A DNA stretch of 64,000 bases, from NCBI RefSeq assembly GCF_009910845.1, contig NZ_SIJB01000025.1:23090-87089 (forward strand), in the 5' to 3' direction. The DNA comes from Chengkuizengella marina (GTDB lineage: Bacteria; Bacillota; Bacilli; Paenibacillales; KCTC-33759). This document shows, piece by piece, positions 11,108-19,920 of this stretch (its first letter is position 1; each line of letters starts with the position of its first letter). The position numbers and the translations under genes are program-made. The notes beneath the pieces are model-generated. The model saw only the letters and a list, made by a program, of their open reading frames with translations. It did no database searches and was not told the DNA's origin.

Positions 11108-11330
11108 TAAAAAAACCTCCATCCTTAGCTAATGCTAGGGACGAGAGGTTTATTCCCGTGGTACCACCCTAATTAGCAGTCCACTTCCGTTTTCTGCTCA
11201 CTTCAGCCCTTAACGCGGGAAACGATCTAGCTCATAGGTAAGTTCGCTTTTACCATCTATCGGCTCACACCAGATACCGACTCTCTGGGAAATGGGACAA
11301 AAACTACTGCTCCTAATCTATGCCAATAAT
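11108..11330 (-). promoter_or_regulatory. T-box riboswitch, leucine specifier, controlling leuS
   Basis: The minus strand carries the T-box signature AGGGTGGTACCACGGG (11170..11155), a stem I region with the AGAGAGTCGG and GTGTGAGCCGA elements, and a GAA-CTT-A specifier loop (CTT at 11242..11240, a leucine codon). Downstream, AACCTC pairs with GAGGTT and is followed by seven Ts (about 11150 to 11108), forming the terminator. Uncharged tRNA-Leu binding should favour the antiterminator and allow leuS transcription. Confidence 0.95.
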
Positions 11331-11394
11331 TTTCGCAAATTTTCTTCGATTATATAAATTTATCCTATCCATGTCAAGTTCTTTAACTTTACTC

Positions 11395-12156
11395 TTAGGA
11401 CTTCTGTGCAAGGAAAAAAACACGCTTCGTTGCATCATTAGGTGATTCAAATCGGAAATCCCCTAAAACGTTAATATTTATAAAACCTATATGACTTAGT
11501 TGATTTTTAATCCATTCTATGGGATAAGCACGTTGTGTATGGATTTCATTGATTTTCATATAGTTTGAATCACTATGTTTTGCAAAAATGGTTAGATCAT
11601 GCTCTATTTCTCGATGCTTAGCATCATAATCGCAAGTCCAAATATACGATAGATCTTCTTCATTATATGTGAAAGGTTGTTCTTCAGCATAAAATTGAAA
11701 TTGAGATTCTGTTAGCATATCAAAAATAAACAAACCTTTATGTTCAAGATATTCATATACTTTTTGAAAAGACTGAATAAGATGAACCTCATCAGTAATA
11801 TAATTGTAACAGTCGCAAAAAGATATGATGCAATCCACAAATGAAGGTAATTCAAGGTCTTTCATATCCTGTTCAAGCCATATTATAGAACCACTGTTTT
11901 GATTTATAATAGGCAAGTTATTTAATTCTTTTTGATTTGCAACCGTAAGCATTTCTGAAGAAAGATCAATTCCATATACTTGAAACCCTTTTTTTGCTAA
12001 AGGGATCGATATATTGCCCGTTCCACAACCTAAATCCACTATTGTTTTTGGTTTCCCGTATTTTATCCAACATCTTTCCGCAAAATCAATCCATTGAGAG
12101 TAAGGCATGTCCTCCATTAATGCATCATAATAATTAGCAAATCCTTCATAAGACAT
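11395..12156 (-). CDS. yqeM: Class I SAM-dependent methyltransferase (YqeM family)
   Basis: This 253-residue Rossmann-type methyltransferase has motif I 'IVDLGCGTGNISIPLAKKG' near residues 40-58 and an acidic residue ending the next strand ('GIDLSSEM'). The 'FVDCIISFCDCYNYI' strand follows. It occupies the yqeM position between rsfS and comER of the B. subtilis locus. The substrate is not established for this family. It is probably the last gene of the operon that starts at yqeG; cvfB ends 10 bp upstream. Confidence 0.85.
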   Translation of the reverse strand: MSYEGFANYYDALMEDMPYSQWIDFAERCWIKYGKPKTIVDLGCGTGNISIPLAKKGFQVYGIDLSSEMLTVANQKELNNLPIINQNSGSIIWLEQDMKDLELPSFVDCIISFCDCYNYITDEVHLIQSFQKVYEYLEHKGLFIFDMLTESQFQFYAEEQPFTYNEEDLSYIWTCDYDAKHREIEHDLTIFAKHSDSNYMKINEIHTQRAYPIEWIKNQLSHIGFININVLGDFRFESPNDATKRVFFLAQKS

Positions 12157-12166
12157 AGTTACTCTC

Positions 12167-13060
12167 CTAGTTATCTTTCATTTGTTGTTCTTTTAAGTAG
12201 GTCCAATTCTCTTCTTGTCTGATCAAATCCTCTTTCATTAGTTTCCCCAATGCTCGTTTAAAAGCTGCCTTACTCATGTTAAATTTATGTAAAATAATAT
12301 CCGGAGGAGTTTTATCTGAATATGGCATTGCCCCATTAGGTCGTTCCTTTAAAAATTGAAGTAGGATCGTTGCATCCTCATCCCTGCCCTTTTCCTTACT
12401 TAACCTTAATGAAAGATTTACTCGTCCATCTTCACGAACAAAAATAACTCTTACCTTAGCTACCTCACCAATTCTTAGTTTTTTAGTTCTCTCTGAAGAG
12501 TGTATCATTCCAATGGCCCCAAATCCCAATACTCCACCATCGACAATTACGAAAGTGCCCATTTTTAATGTTTTATACACTCTAGCATCAAACCACTGAT
12601 TTTTCCACGTAGTGGGAGCGGCAAAAACATATGGTTCAAACTCTCTTTCACCGGCAAGTTTAGCAAGCATTCTTCCTTGTTTATCCTGCTCCAAGACAAC
12701 AAAAACATGATCCCCAACAACAGGTCTTAATTCCTCCTCCTCAGGGAGTTCTCTTATTGGCAGCAGTAATTGCCTACCTAACCCCATCTCCAAAAAACAT
12801 CCCATACGTGGGTGAACATCTGCAACTTCTAATAATGCTAATTCACCCAAACTGATTAAAGGACGTTTCATCGTTGAAGCTAATCGGTCATGAGTATCAT
12901 GAAATAAAAACACCTCTATACAATCTCCGATTTGAATTTCACCTTCAATTTCACTGTAATGCAAAAGTACATTTTCAGAGCCATTTGTTAAATAATATCC
13001 ATTTGGTTCAATCTCTTTTTCGACTTCTAATTGCACATAAGTACCTGCTTCTAATTTCAT
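12167..13060 (-). CDS. cvfB: CvfB-type S1 RNA-binding protein
   Basis: The protein has 297 residues. Tandem OB/S1-like domains fill about residues 1-225; the best S1 pattern is 'GAIGMIHSSERTKKLRIGEVAKVRVIFVREDGRVNLSLR', which lies in the third repeat. A C-terminal winged-helix domain follows ('YSDKTPPDIILHKFNMSKAAFKRALG'). This order (three S1 then winged helix) is typical of CvfB, an RNA-binding virulence/expression regulator in Staphylococcus and Streptococcus. The start overlaps the rsfS stop by 4 bp. It is an addition to the classic B. subtilis yqe operon order. Confidence 0.85.
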   Translation of the reverse strand: MKLEAGTYVQLEVEKEIEPNGYYLTNGSENVLLHYSEIEGEIQIGDCIEVFLFHDTHDRLASTMKRPLISLGELALLEVADVHPRMGCFLEMGLGRQLLLPIRELPEEEELRPVVGDHVFVVLEQDKQGRMLAKLAGEREFEPYVFAAPTTWKNQWFDARVYKTLKMGTFVIVDGGVLGFGAIGMIHSSERTKKLRIGEVAKVRVIFVREDGRVNLSLRLSKEKGRDEDATILLQFLKERPNGAMPYSDKTPPDIILHKFNMSKAAFKRALGKLMKEDLIRQEENWTYLKEQQMKDN

Positions 13061-13404
13061 ACACTCTCTACCACTTTAGCATCTGACCATAAACGTTCGA
13101 TGTTATAATACTCACGATCTTCACGATGGAATACATGAACAATCACATCTCCAATATCTATAAGCACCCACCTAGCAGTATCATACCCTTCCATTCGTTT
13201 AATATTTCCATTGCCTTTTTCAACGCTTTTTTTCACTTCCTCAGCAATTGCTTTAACTTGTGGTTCGGAATTCCCATGACAAATAACAAAATAATCTGCG
13301 ATCAATGAAATTTCCTTTATGTCTAAAGATGTAATGTTGTACCCCTTTTTTTCCTCGATTGCATTATTTACGATAGTTAGAATTTCCTCTGAACTTAAAC
13401 TCAT
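13057..13404 (-). CDS. rsfS: Ribosomal silencing factor RsfS
   Basis: This 115-residue protein of the RsfS/Iojap family has the conserved stretches 'IADYFVICHGNSEPQVKAIAEEV' and 'WVLIDIGDVIVHVFHREDREYYNIERLW'. It binds uL14 on the large ribosomal subunit and blocks subunit joining in starvation. It overlaps yqeK (4 bp) and cvfB (4 bp), so the three are translationally coupled. The length is normal for the family. Confidence 0.95.
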   Translation of the reverse strand: MSLSSEEILTIVNNAIEEKKGYNITSLDIKEISLIADYFVICHGNSEPQVKAIAEEVKKSVEKGNGNIKRMEGYDTARWVLIDIGDVIVHVFHREDREYYNIERLWSDAKVVESV

Positions 13405-13985
13405 TCTATTCCTCCTTCATATTTTTTTATTTCATCAATTAGAAAATTACGAGATTCAATGGTTAAAGGAAATACCTTTTTTCCTTTGGAAATTAGAAAA
13501 CAGATTGTAGAGTCAAATCCTGCAATAAGAGCTTTTTCTATACTTTCCTTAGATAATTCTCGAATTTTCTCTACTCCAGGAAAATCTCTTCCTGGCTCCA
13601 TATAGTCGGCTAAGCATACTATTTTTTCAAGCATTGACATGTTTGTCCTACCGGAAGTGTGATAACGGATAGCATTGATCACATCTTCATCATGAATAGA
13701 AAATTCTTGTTGCACTAATTCAGCAGCAACAGGACCATGCCATAACTGTTTATCATAGAGTAATAATTCAACCGGTAGTTGTTCCTTAATAACCCATTCT
13801 TTTTGCCGTTCAATAGACCAATACTTACAATAATCATGTAACAAAGCGGCTAAATCTGCCTTAACAGGATCAGCCCCAAATTGGTTTGCTAAAGCAACAG
13901 AGGTTTCCATGACTCCTAACGTATGAAGCCACCGTTTTTCTGGCATTTGCTGTTGTACAGCTTGAACAAGTTTATCTCGTTTCAT
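13401..13985 (-). CDS. yqeK: HD-domain hydrolase YqeK (Ap4A hydrolase family)
   Basis: The protein has 194 residues with an HD-domain metal site: 'RWLHTLGVMETSVALA', 'LLHDYCKYW', 'WHGPVAAEL' and 'CLADYMEPGRDFPG'. The YqeK family hydrolyses diadenosine tetraphosphate symmetrically to ADP. The frame is open further upstream, but the ATG at 13985 (MKRDKLVQ) is preceded by AAGGAG. It overlaps the nadD stop by 14 bp. Confidence 0.9.
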   Translation of the reverse strand: MKRDKLVQAVQQQMPEKRWLHTLGVMETSVALANQFGADPVKADLAALLHDYCKYWSIERQKEWVIKEQLPVELLLYDKQLWHGPVAAELVQQEFSIHDEDVINAIRYHTSGRTNMSMLEKIVCLADYMEPGRDFPGVEKIRELSKESIEKALIAGFDSTICFLISKGKKVFPLTIESRNFLIDEIKKYEGGIE

Positions 13986-14562
13986 ATAATTTATGCTCCT
14001 TAATATAATCATATACTTTATCATGAACGAGATATCGTATTGATTTGTTTTGAGCGTTAATTTTTCTTATTTCACTAGATGAAATGTCTATCAAAGGCAT
14101 TGTTACCATAGTGATTTTTTGTTTCATTTGTTCATTTATTAGATCCCAATGTATTTCTGTACCGGGTCTCTGGAGACCTATGAAAGAAATAAGTTGGATC
14201 AACTCATCAATTTGATACCACTTCGGTAAATACTGTATCATATCCCCTCCTATTATGAAGTAGAATTCATGTAGAGGATATTGCTTTTTTAAATATCGTA
14301 CCGTATCAATTGTATAAGAGACTCCTTCTCTTAATAACTCCAGATCTTTCACCAAAAAAAACTCATTTGTTTGCACTGCTTTACATACCATTTCCCATCT
14401 TTGTTTTGGGGTTGCAATAGGAGTATTATTTTTGTGAGGAGGGATAGACGAAGGCATAAACCAAATCTCTTGGAGTTGCATTTCGATTCTAGCCCTCTCA
14501 GCAACGATCATATGGCCTATATGAATGGGATCAAAAGTCCCCCCCATAATCCCTATTTTCAT
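13972..14562 (-). CDS. nadD: Nicotinate-nucleotide adenylyltransferase
   Basis: This 196-residue nucleotidyltransferase has the family motif GGTFDPIHIGHM at the N-terminus and a C-terminal 'ISSSEIRK' motif. It joins ATP and nicotinate mononucleotide in NAD synthesis. The upstream ATG at 14574 overlaps the GGAGGT Shine-Dalgarno sequence. The start is therefore the ATG at 14562 (MKIGIMGG). The salvage enzymes pncA and pncB at 46.9-48.9 kb feed nicotinate mononucleotide to this step. Confidence 0.95.
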   Translation of the reverse strand: MKIGIMGGTFDPIHIGHMIVAERARIEMQLQEIWFMPSSIPPHKNNTPIATPKQRWEMVCKAVQTNEFFLVKDLELLREGVSYTIDTVRYLKKQYPLHEFYFIIGGDMIQYLPKWYQIDELIQLISFIGLQRPGTEIHWDLINEQMKQKITMVTMPLIDISSSEIRKINAQNKSIRYLVHDKVYDYIKEHKLYETR

Positions 14563-14643
14563 TCTTACCTCCATTAAATTTCTTCTTTTAAATAGTACGA
14601 ATCTTCCTTTTAAGCTAGTTCGGACCCCGAAAACTGGGTAGAG

Positions 14644-14934
14644 TTATGGAAGTTCAATCGTTTTGTTGTCCTCTGATTCTTTGTACAACACAATTACATT
14701 CCCAATTACTTGTACCAATTCAGAATTAGAAGCTGTAGCAATTTCTGCTCCAATTTCTTTTCGATCATCTAAGTTATTGCTCAGTACACTTATTTTCATT
14801 AACTCTCTATTTTCTATTGCTTCATTAATATGTCGTATTAAGTGATCATTGACTCCACCTTTTCCTACTTGGAAGATAGGTGTTAGATGATGTGCTAATG
14901 ATCGAAGATATCTTTTTTGTTTTCCTGTTAACAT
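14644..14934 (-). CDS. yhbY: YhbY/CRS1-CRM RNA-binding protein
   Basis: This 96-residue single CRM-domain protein starts 'MLTGKQKRYLRSLAHHLTPI' and has the signature FQVGKGGVNDHLI followed by 'ELMKISVLSNNLDDRKEI'. The family binds pre-50S ribosomal particles. It sits between aroE and nadD as in other Bacillales. There is an 81-bp gap before the nadD start. Confidence 0.93.
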   Translation of the reverse strand: MLTGKQKRYLRSLAHHLTPIFQVGKGGVNDHLIRHINEAIENRELMKISVLSNNLDDRKEIGAEIATASNSELVQVIGNVIVLYKESEDNKTIELP

Positions 14935-14992
14935 TGTTTAACCTCTATTCAAATGAAAATATTAAATTTTTGTTTTGTTTTTTTGATTTTTA

Positions 14993-15856
14993 TTAAAGTG
15001 TTTTTGAGTAATAATCTACCGCTTGTTTCATGGCTTCAATCGGTGCAGGTTTACCTGTCCAATACTCAAAAGCATACGCTCCTTGATATATAAACATACC
15101 TAATCCACTATGAATTTGACAACCCTTTTCTTCTGCTAAAGAAAGAAGCTTTGTTTTTCTTGGGTTATAAATCAAGTCACTAAAAACCATGTTTTCATTT
15201 ATAAATAAGGAAGGAATCGGGCTATATTCAATCTGTGGATGCATTCCTACAGAGGTCGTGTTGATAACTAGATCAACCTCTTGATTTATTTTTGCAATAT
15301 CTGAAATAGCCATACCTGTTGACTTCACGAACAATTGCATTGATTCCGCAAGTTCTAATGCTCTTTCCACAGTACGATTGGCAATCCAAATATGATCTGG
15401 ATTTTCTCCAGCTAACGCATAAGCAACTCCCCTAGCTGCACCACCTGCACCTAAAATGAGAATCCTTTTTCCCTTGAGATCGAGTTGTGTTTCTTCTTTC
15501 AAAGATCTTACATAACCAATTCCATCAGTATTATAACCTTTCAACTTTCCCTGATCATTCACGACTGTATTTACAGCACCAATTACTTTAGCACTTTCAT
15601 CAATCTCATCAAGGTAAGACATCACTTCTACTTTATGTGGAATAGTGACGCTAAGCCCTCCTAGCTTAAAAGCTTTAAATCCTTCAATTGCTTCCTTTAA
15701 CATGCCTACTTCTACATGGAATGCTCCATAAATAGCATTTATATTCATCTCTTGAAAAGCACGATTCAACATAGTAGGCGATTTAGAATGTTTAATTGGA
15801 TCTCCTATGACACCATACACTTTTGTGTTCGTATTTATTTTTGAAAAAAATCGCAT
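14993..15856 (-). CDS. aroE: Shikimate dehydrogenase
   Basis: This 287-residue protein has the substrate motif 'VIGDPIKHSKSPTMLN', the catalytic Lys region 'SVTIPHKVEVMSYLDE' and a NADP-binding Rossmann motif 'ILGAGGAARGVAYAL'. 'NTTSVGM' follows near residue 190. It reduces 3-dehydroshikimate to shikimate in aromatic amino acid synthesis. The start follows GGGGGAGG. It lies in the conserved yqeH-aroE-yhbY order. Confidence 0.95.
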   Translation of the reverse strand: MRFFSKINTNTKVYGVIGDPIKHSKSPTMLNRAFQEMNINAIYGAFHVEVGMLKEAIEGFKAFKLGGLSVTIPHKVEVMSYLDEIDESAKVIGAVNTVVNDQGKLKGYNTDGIGYVRSLKEETQLDLKGKRILILGAGGAARGVAYALAGENPDHIWIANRTVERALELAESMQLFVKSTGMAISDIAKINQEVDLVINTTSVGMHPQIEYSPIPSLFINENMVFSDLIYNPRKTKLLSLAEEKGCQIHSGLGMFIYQGAYAFEYWTGKPAPIEAMKQAVDYYSKTL

Positions 15857-15973
15857 CGTTTACCTCCCCCATAAAAATAAACTTAAACATGGCTCTCCCC
15901 AATTAATAGTTAGCCAATTATTGATGCCTTTATATAGATATCGTATGCTTGAAATCGAATAAAAATCTAATAC

Positions 15974-17092
15974 TTACAACATCGATTCTCGTAATATAAC
16001 TTTTATACCCTTAGGTACATGAATCACTAATTCTGCACCATTATCACCATTACATTTGATCCATCCTAATCCAGAAATCAATACATCCAGTCTTTCATTC
16101 TTTGGAATACGTAAAGCATGTTTTGTAAATAAAGGAAGGGTTTCTAGATCTTTGATTGAAGGTGGTGATAACATCTCACCTTTTTGGTTTTCATATAATT
16201 CATCTGCATTATCAAGCTTCGTACGATGGACATACACAGAATTTGAAATAAAACATGTAAATGATTGACGTTCACCTTGCACAAAATCAAACCGTGCAAG
16301 TGCACCAAAAAACAATGTTTGTCTTTCATTTAATTGATAAACTCTTGGTTTTAAAGATTGTTCTGGTGTTATTTTTTGTAAATCATGTTTTGAAATAATT
16401 TCAGTCATTCGTGAAGTATAAACAATTCCCGGTGTATCTACAATATATTTACCATCTTCCAAAGGGATTTTAACTAAATTTAATGTAGTTCCTGGATATC
16501 TCGATGTCGTTAATTCTTCATCTAAATCACTAAAATCATTGATGAGTCGATTTATTAGAGTAGATTTCCCTACATTTGTTGCACCTACCACATAAATATC
16601 TCTGCCTTTTCTATATTTACTTAAAACTTCCAATACATCTTGAAAACCTATATTTTTTTTAGCGCTACACAAGACGACATCAACAACGTTTAATCCATAT
16701 TCTTTCGCTTGTTTTTTTACCCAATTCATCACTTTATTCAAGTTCATATTTCTAGGTAGTAAATCTACTTTATTCACTACCATAACAATAGGATTTGAAC
16801 CAACAAAACGTTTCAAACCAGAAATTAAACTTCCTTCAAAATCAAATATATCTACAATATTTAAAACTAAACTTTTTGTTTGTCCTACATGGCTTAGAAT
16901 TTTTAAAAAATCATCTTCCTCTAAAGTAATAGAGGAGATCTCATTATAATGTTTGATTTTATAACAACGTTGACATATCGTTGCATTTTCTTTTGGAACA
17001 TATCCGAGTTTTTTTGAATCATTCCGTTGCAATTTAACACCGCAACCTGAACAAAATTCAAATTGATTTGGTTCTATATTCATTTTATCCAC
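15974..17092 (-). CDS. yqeH: Circularly permuted GTPase YqeH (30S ribosome biogenesis)
   Basis: The protein has 372 residues. The N-terminal zinc finger (CSGCGVKLQ ... CQRCYKIKHYN) is followed by GTPase motifs in permuted order: G4 'NKVDLLPR', then G1 'GATNVGKSTLINRL', then G3 'DTPG'. The C-terminal region is the RNA-binding domain. YqeH is needed for small-subunit maturation. The start is GTG at 17092 behind GGGAGG, 3 bp after the yqeG stop. Confidence 0.95.
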   Translation of the reverse strand: MDKMNIEPNQFEFCSGCGVKLQRNDSKKLGYVPKENATICQRCYKIKHYNEISSITLEEDDFLKILSHVGQTKSLVLNIVDIFDFEGSLISGLKRFVGSNPIVMVVNKVDLLPRNMNLNKVMNWVKKQAKEYGLNVVDVVLCSAKKNIGFQDVLEVLSKYRKGRDIYVVGATNVGKSTLINRLINDFSDLDEELTTSRYPGTTLNLVKIPLEDGKYIVDTPGIVYTSRMTEIISKHDLQKITPEQSLKPRVYQLNERQTLFFGALARFDFVQGERQSFTCFISNSVYVHRTKLDNADELYENQKGEMLSPPSIKDLETLPLFTKHALRIPKNERLDVLISGLGWIKCNGDNGAELVIHVPKGIKVILRESML

Positions 17093-17095
17093 AAT

Positions 17096-17614
17096 TTAAT
17101 CCTCCCAAGGCATTAGACCTTTCTTTTTTAACTTGGAAAGAATGATTCGTTCTATTCTTCGGTTAATTCTTGTAAAAAAAGAATCTTCACCAATTGAAAC
17201 TGGCTTTACTAAAATAGTATTTAAACCAAATCGATTCCCCCCATACACATCAGTCAATAATTGGTCACCGATAACCACCGTTTCAGATGCCTTTAAACTC
17301 ATTAATTGAAGTGCTTTTTTGAATGCTAAATTAGTTGGTTTTCTGGCATTTGGTAAAAAAGGGATATTTAATGGTAAGGCAAATTTAGATACCCTTGCAT
17401 GATTATTATTGGAAACTATCACGACTTTAAAACCGATTTCTTTTAACTGCTTTAACCATTCAATTAATTCAGGTGTAGCTAATGGAACTTTTGCACCCAC
17501 AAGCGTATTGTCTAAATCAGTAATAATTCCTTTAATACCAGCTTTTTTTAAAGCATTTATATCAATTTCATAAATTGAATTCACATGTAAATAGGGTACA
17601 AATTTTTTAATCAA
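17096..17614 (-). CDS. yqeG: YqeG family HAD IIIA-type phosphatase
   Basis: The protein has 172 residues with HAD motifs: 'ITDLDNTLVGAK' (nucleophile Asp), 'VIVSNNN' (motif II) and 'VIGDQLLTDVYGGNR' (motif IV). This family is the bacterial relative of mitochondrial phosphatidylglycerophosphatase, but the substrate in bacteria is uncertain. The likely start is TTG at 17614, preceded by GAGGTGAC. It is the first gene of the yqeG-to-yqeM block. Confidence 0.9.
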   Translation of the reverse strand: MIKKFVPYLHVNSIYEIDINALKKAGIKGIITDLDNTLVGAKVPLATPELIEWLKQLKEIGFKVVIVSNNNHARVSKFALPLNIPFLPNARKPTNLAFKKALQLMSLKASETVVIGDQLLTDVYGGNRFGLNTILVKPVSIGEDSFFTRINRRIERIILSKLKKKGLMPWED

Positions 17615-17673
17615 ATTCTGTCACCTCAATTAATTTCATACGGAAACTATACCATATATGTCCTTTTTGTTGC

Positions 17674-17709
17674 AAAAAAAGCTGAAAGGCGCTTATATAA
17701 GCGCCTTTC
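17674..17709 (-). terminator. Intrinsic terminator of the moxR operon
   Basis: A 12-bp perfect stem (GAAAGGCGCTTA / TAAGCGCCTTTC) with a 2-nt centre is followed on the minus strand by AGC and seven Ts. It begins 6 bp after the transglutaminase stop codon. Confidence 0.9.
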
Positions 17710-17714
17710 CACTA

Positions 17715-19919
17715 TTATTTAAAAAATCCCTTCCTTAATCGACGTATAATTTTTGAAGCCCTGTTCGCTTCATCTGCATCAATGATGAAGGAACTATATT
17801 TTGCCCGCTCAAAAATAAGTAAAAGTTCATTAAAATCTTTTTCTAACCAATAATAATTTGATTTCCATCTGTTTATCAATTCCCTAATGGTTTCATGTTC
17901 TTGTTTACCAAAACCTTTTTTATATGCAAACTTCAAAAACCTCTCAAATTCAATAATCACTTTATCATTTGTTTTTCTTCTAAATATCCGATTAATCACT
18001 TTTTTAAAGTAAAGCTTAATTGCTTTGAATTTGACCACTATTAGAAAAAGCAGAATGATAAGTGTCACAATCATCCCGATAGTATACAACGCAAATTCAA
18101 TAACCTTAAATCCTCCGTCTGAAACTTGATTATTTTCAGGTACATTATTTGTATTAAAATCTGTGATTGAGTTTCCATCGGATAAATAAACTTCTGGGAT
18201 TACAAAGCCTGCTGTTGGTTCGAATGGTATCCATCCGTAGCCATCAAAGTAAACTTCGACCCAGGAATGTGCATTAGAATTTAGAACAGTATAAGCTAAT
18301 TTAAATTCATCTAAATTATTTCGTTGTCTTAGCTGCTCCATGACAAAAGAATCAAATTCATCTGAATTCTCTTCACCTGATGTATATCCTTTCACCCAAC
18401 GTGCAGGGATACCCAGTGATCGTGCCATGACAACCATTGCAGTTGAATAATAATCACAATAACCCTCTTGTATTTCAAAAAGAAAACGATCTACAAAATC
18501 TACACTTTTTCCTTTTGTTACATCTGGCTTGTTGTTGTATGGAAACGTTTCAGATAGATAAGTCTCAATTTGCTTTGCTTTATCATAATCATTTGTTTCA
18601 CTTTTAGTAATTTGAAAGGCAAGCTCTCTTACCCTTTCGGGTAATGTTTCAGGTAACTGAAGGTACGCGTTCATAACGACTTCTGATTCAATCATTGTGG
18701 AGGCTTCTTTTAATTTATAAGGTTCAATCACAGGGACATCAGAAACAATCATATAGCTGTTTGGATATTCAAGCCTGTTCCAATATAAAGATTGTTGATT
18801 AGAATCCCACATAACAGCATCAGACATGTTTTCAATCTGTTCGTTGTTCACAGACAAAAGTTTATGGATAGATGCTGCTCCAAATAATACAGGATAATTT
18901 TCTTTGTTTAACATTTTAAACCTTTGTTCTATTTTTTTTGTTTTTAATTTTGATGTATTAAATTCATCAGAACCTAATAAATTATGATCTGTTGTAGATA
19001 CAAGTTTTTTGATTTCATTTTCTAATAAATTGGGCTCCCATCCCAAACCGTTATAATATGATCTTGTCTCACCTCTCCAATAACTTCTTTGGGAACTTTC
19101 AACTTCCATGACAGGAGAGTAGTCAAATTCAAATCCAAATCCTAATCTTTCATTATAACGAGCATAACCTGAAGTTGAACCTGTGGCATTCTCTAAAATT
19201 ATTCCCTCACCCTCACCCATGGCAACAGCTTGTTTAGCATTTTTCCATGCAGTATAAGGATCTGTTAGTATAGGACCAAAGTTAGGAGCTAAAGTACCCA
19301 TAATAATAGTCACTGAAACAAACACTATAATTGGGGTCACAAATGATTCAGGATAATCCATAATTTCAGACCAACTTTTAGGGTGTTTTGATTTAAAGTG
19401 ATGATAATGATTAATAATTAATAGTAATAAACCACTAAAAATGACGAAAGCAACTTGATCCCACAAAATATGAATTGTAAATGAATCTACTGAACAAAAT
19501 ATAAAGATCGTGATCATGATCAGCATACTAATTCTTTTTAGATTGTTTGCCCATAAAATTAAAGTAAAATATATGCATGCAACAATAAGACTAAACCATA
19601 AATATGGATGAAGGTGGATGATGTTCATAAACAAAAATTGAAACAATGATAATAGGATGCCATCTGTTTGTTCTAAGGTTTGAATACCAAGTACGAAAAA
19701 ATGAATAGATAAGACCCCAATAATTTGTATCAATCGCTTATATAACAACTTGTTGATTAATACCTCTGTAACTACAACAATCAAAAAGGAGTAAGAAACG
19801 ATAGTGTTCGTTTCCTCCCACCAATATACTGAAACCCACTCAAGATATTGAAAAAGAAAAACGGCCCATAATATTAAACTTAATTTTGTAAAAAGTTGAG
19901 GGTGTTTTAAAATTTTCAT
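17715..19919 (-). CDS. Membrane-anchored transglutaminase-like protein (TgpA type)
   Basis: The protein has about 734 residues. Five to six membrane helices (about 10-215) are followed by an extracytoplasmic transglutaminase-like domain with a Cys-His-Asp triad: 'EGYCDYYSTAMVVMARSLGI', 'NAHSWVEVYFDGYGW'. A further membrane helix near 610-630 and a cytoplasmic DUF4129-like tail follow. The start is the ATG at 19919, just after the DUF58 stop. Together with MoxR and DUF58 proteins it forms a widespread three-gene cluster. Its substrate is unknown. Confidence 0.88.
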   Translation of the reverse strand: MKILKHPQLFTKLSLILWAVFLFQYLEWVSVYWWEETNTIVSYSFLIVVVTEVLINKLLYKRLIQIIGVLSIHFFVLGIQTLEQTDGILLSLFQFLFMNIIHLHPYLWFSLIVACIYFTLILWANNLKRISMLIMITIFIFCSVDSFTIHILWDQVAFVIFSGLLLLIINHYHHFKSKHPKSWSEIMDYPESFVTPIIVFVSVTIIMGTLAPNFGPILTDPYTAWKNAKQAVAMGEGEGIILENATGSTSGYARYNERLGFGFEFDYSPVMEVESSQRSYWRGETRSYYNGLGWEPNLLENEIKKLVSTTDHNLLGSDEFNTSKLKTKKIEQRFKMLNKENYPVLFGAASIHKLLSVNNEQIENMSDAVMWDSNQQSLYWNRLEYPNSYMIVSDVPVIEPYKLKEASTMIESEVVMNAYLQLPETLPERVRELAFQITKSETNDYDKAKQIETYLSETFPYNNKPDVTKGKSVDFVDRFLFEIQEGYCDYYSTAMVVMARSLGIPARWVKGYTSGEENSDEFDSFVMEQLRQRNNLDEFKLAYTVLNSNAHSWVEVYFDGYGWIPFEPTAGFVIPEVYLSDGNSITDFNTNNVPENNQVSDGGFKVIEFALYTIGMIVTLIILLFLIVVKFKAIKLYFKKVINRIFRRKTNDKVIIEFERFLKFAYKKGFGKQEHETIRELINRWKSNYYWLEKDFNELLLIFERAKYSSFIIDADEANRASKIIRRLRKGFFK

Positions 19920-19920
19920 A

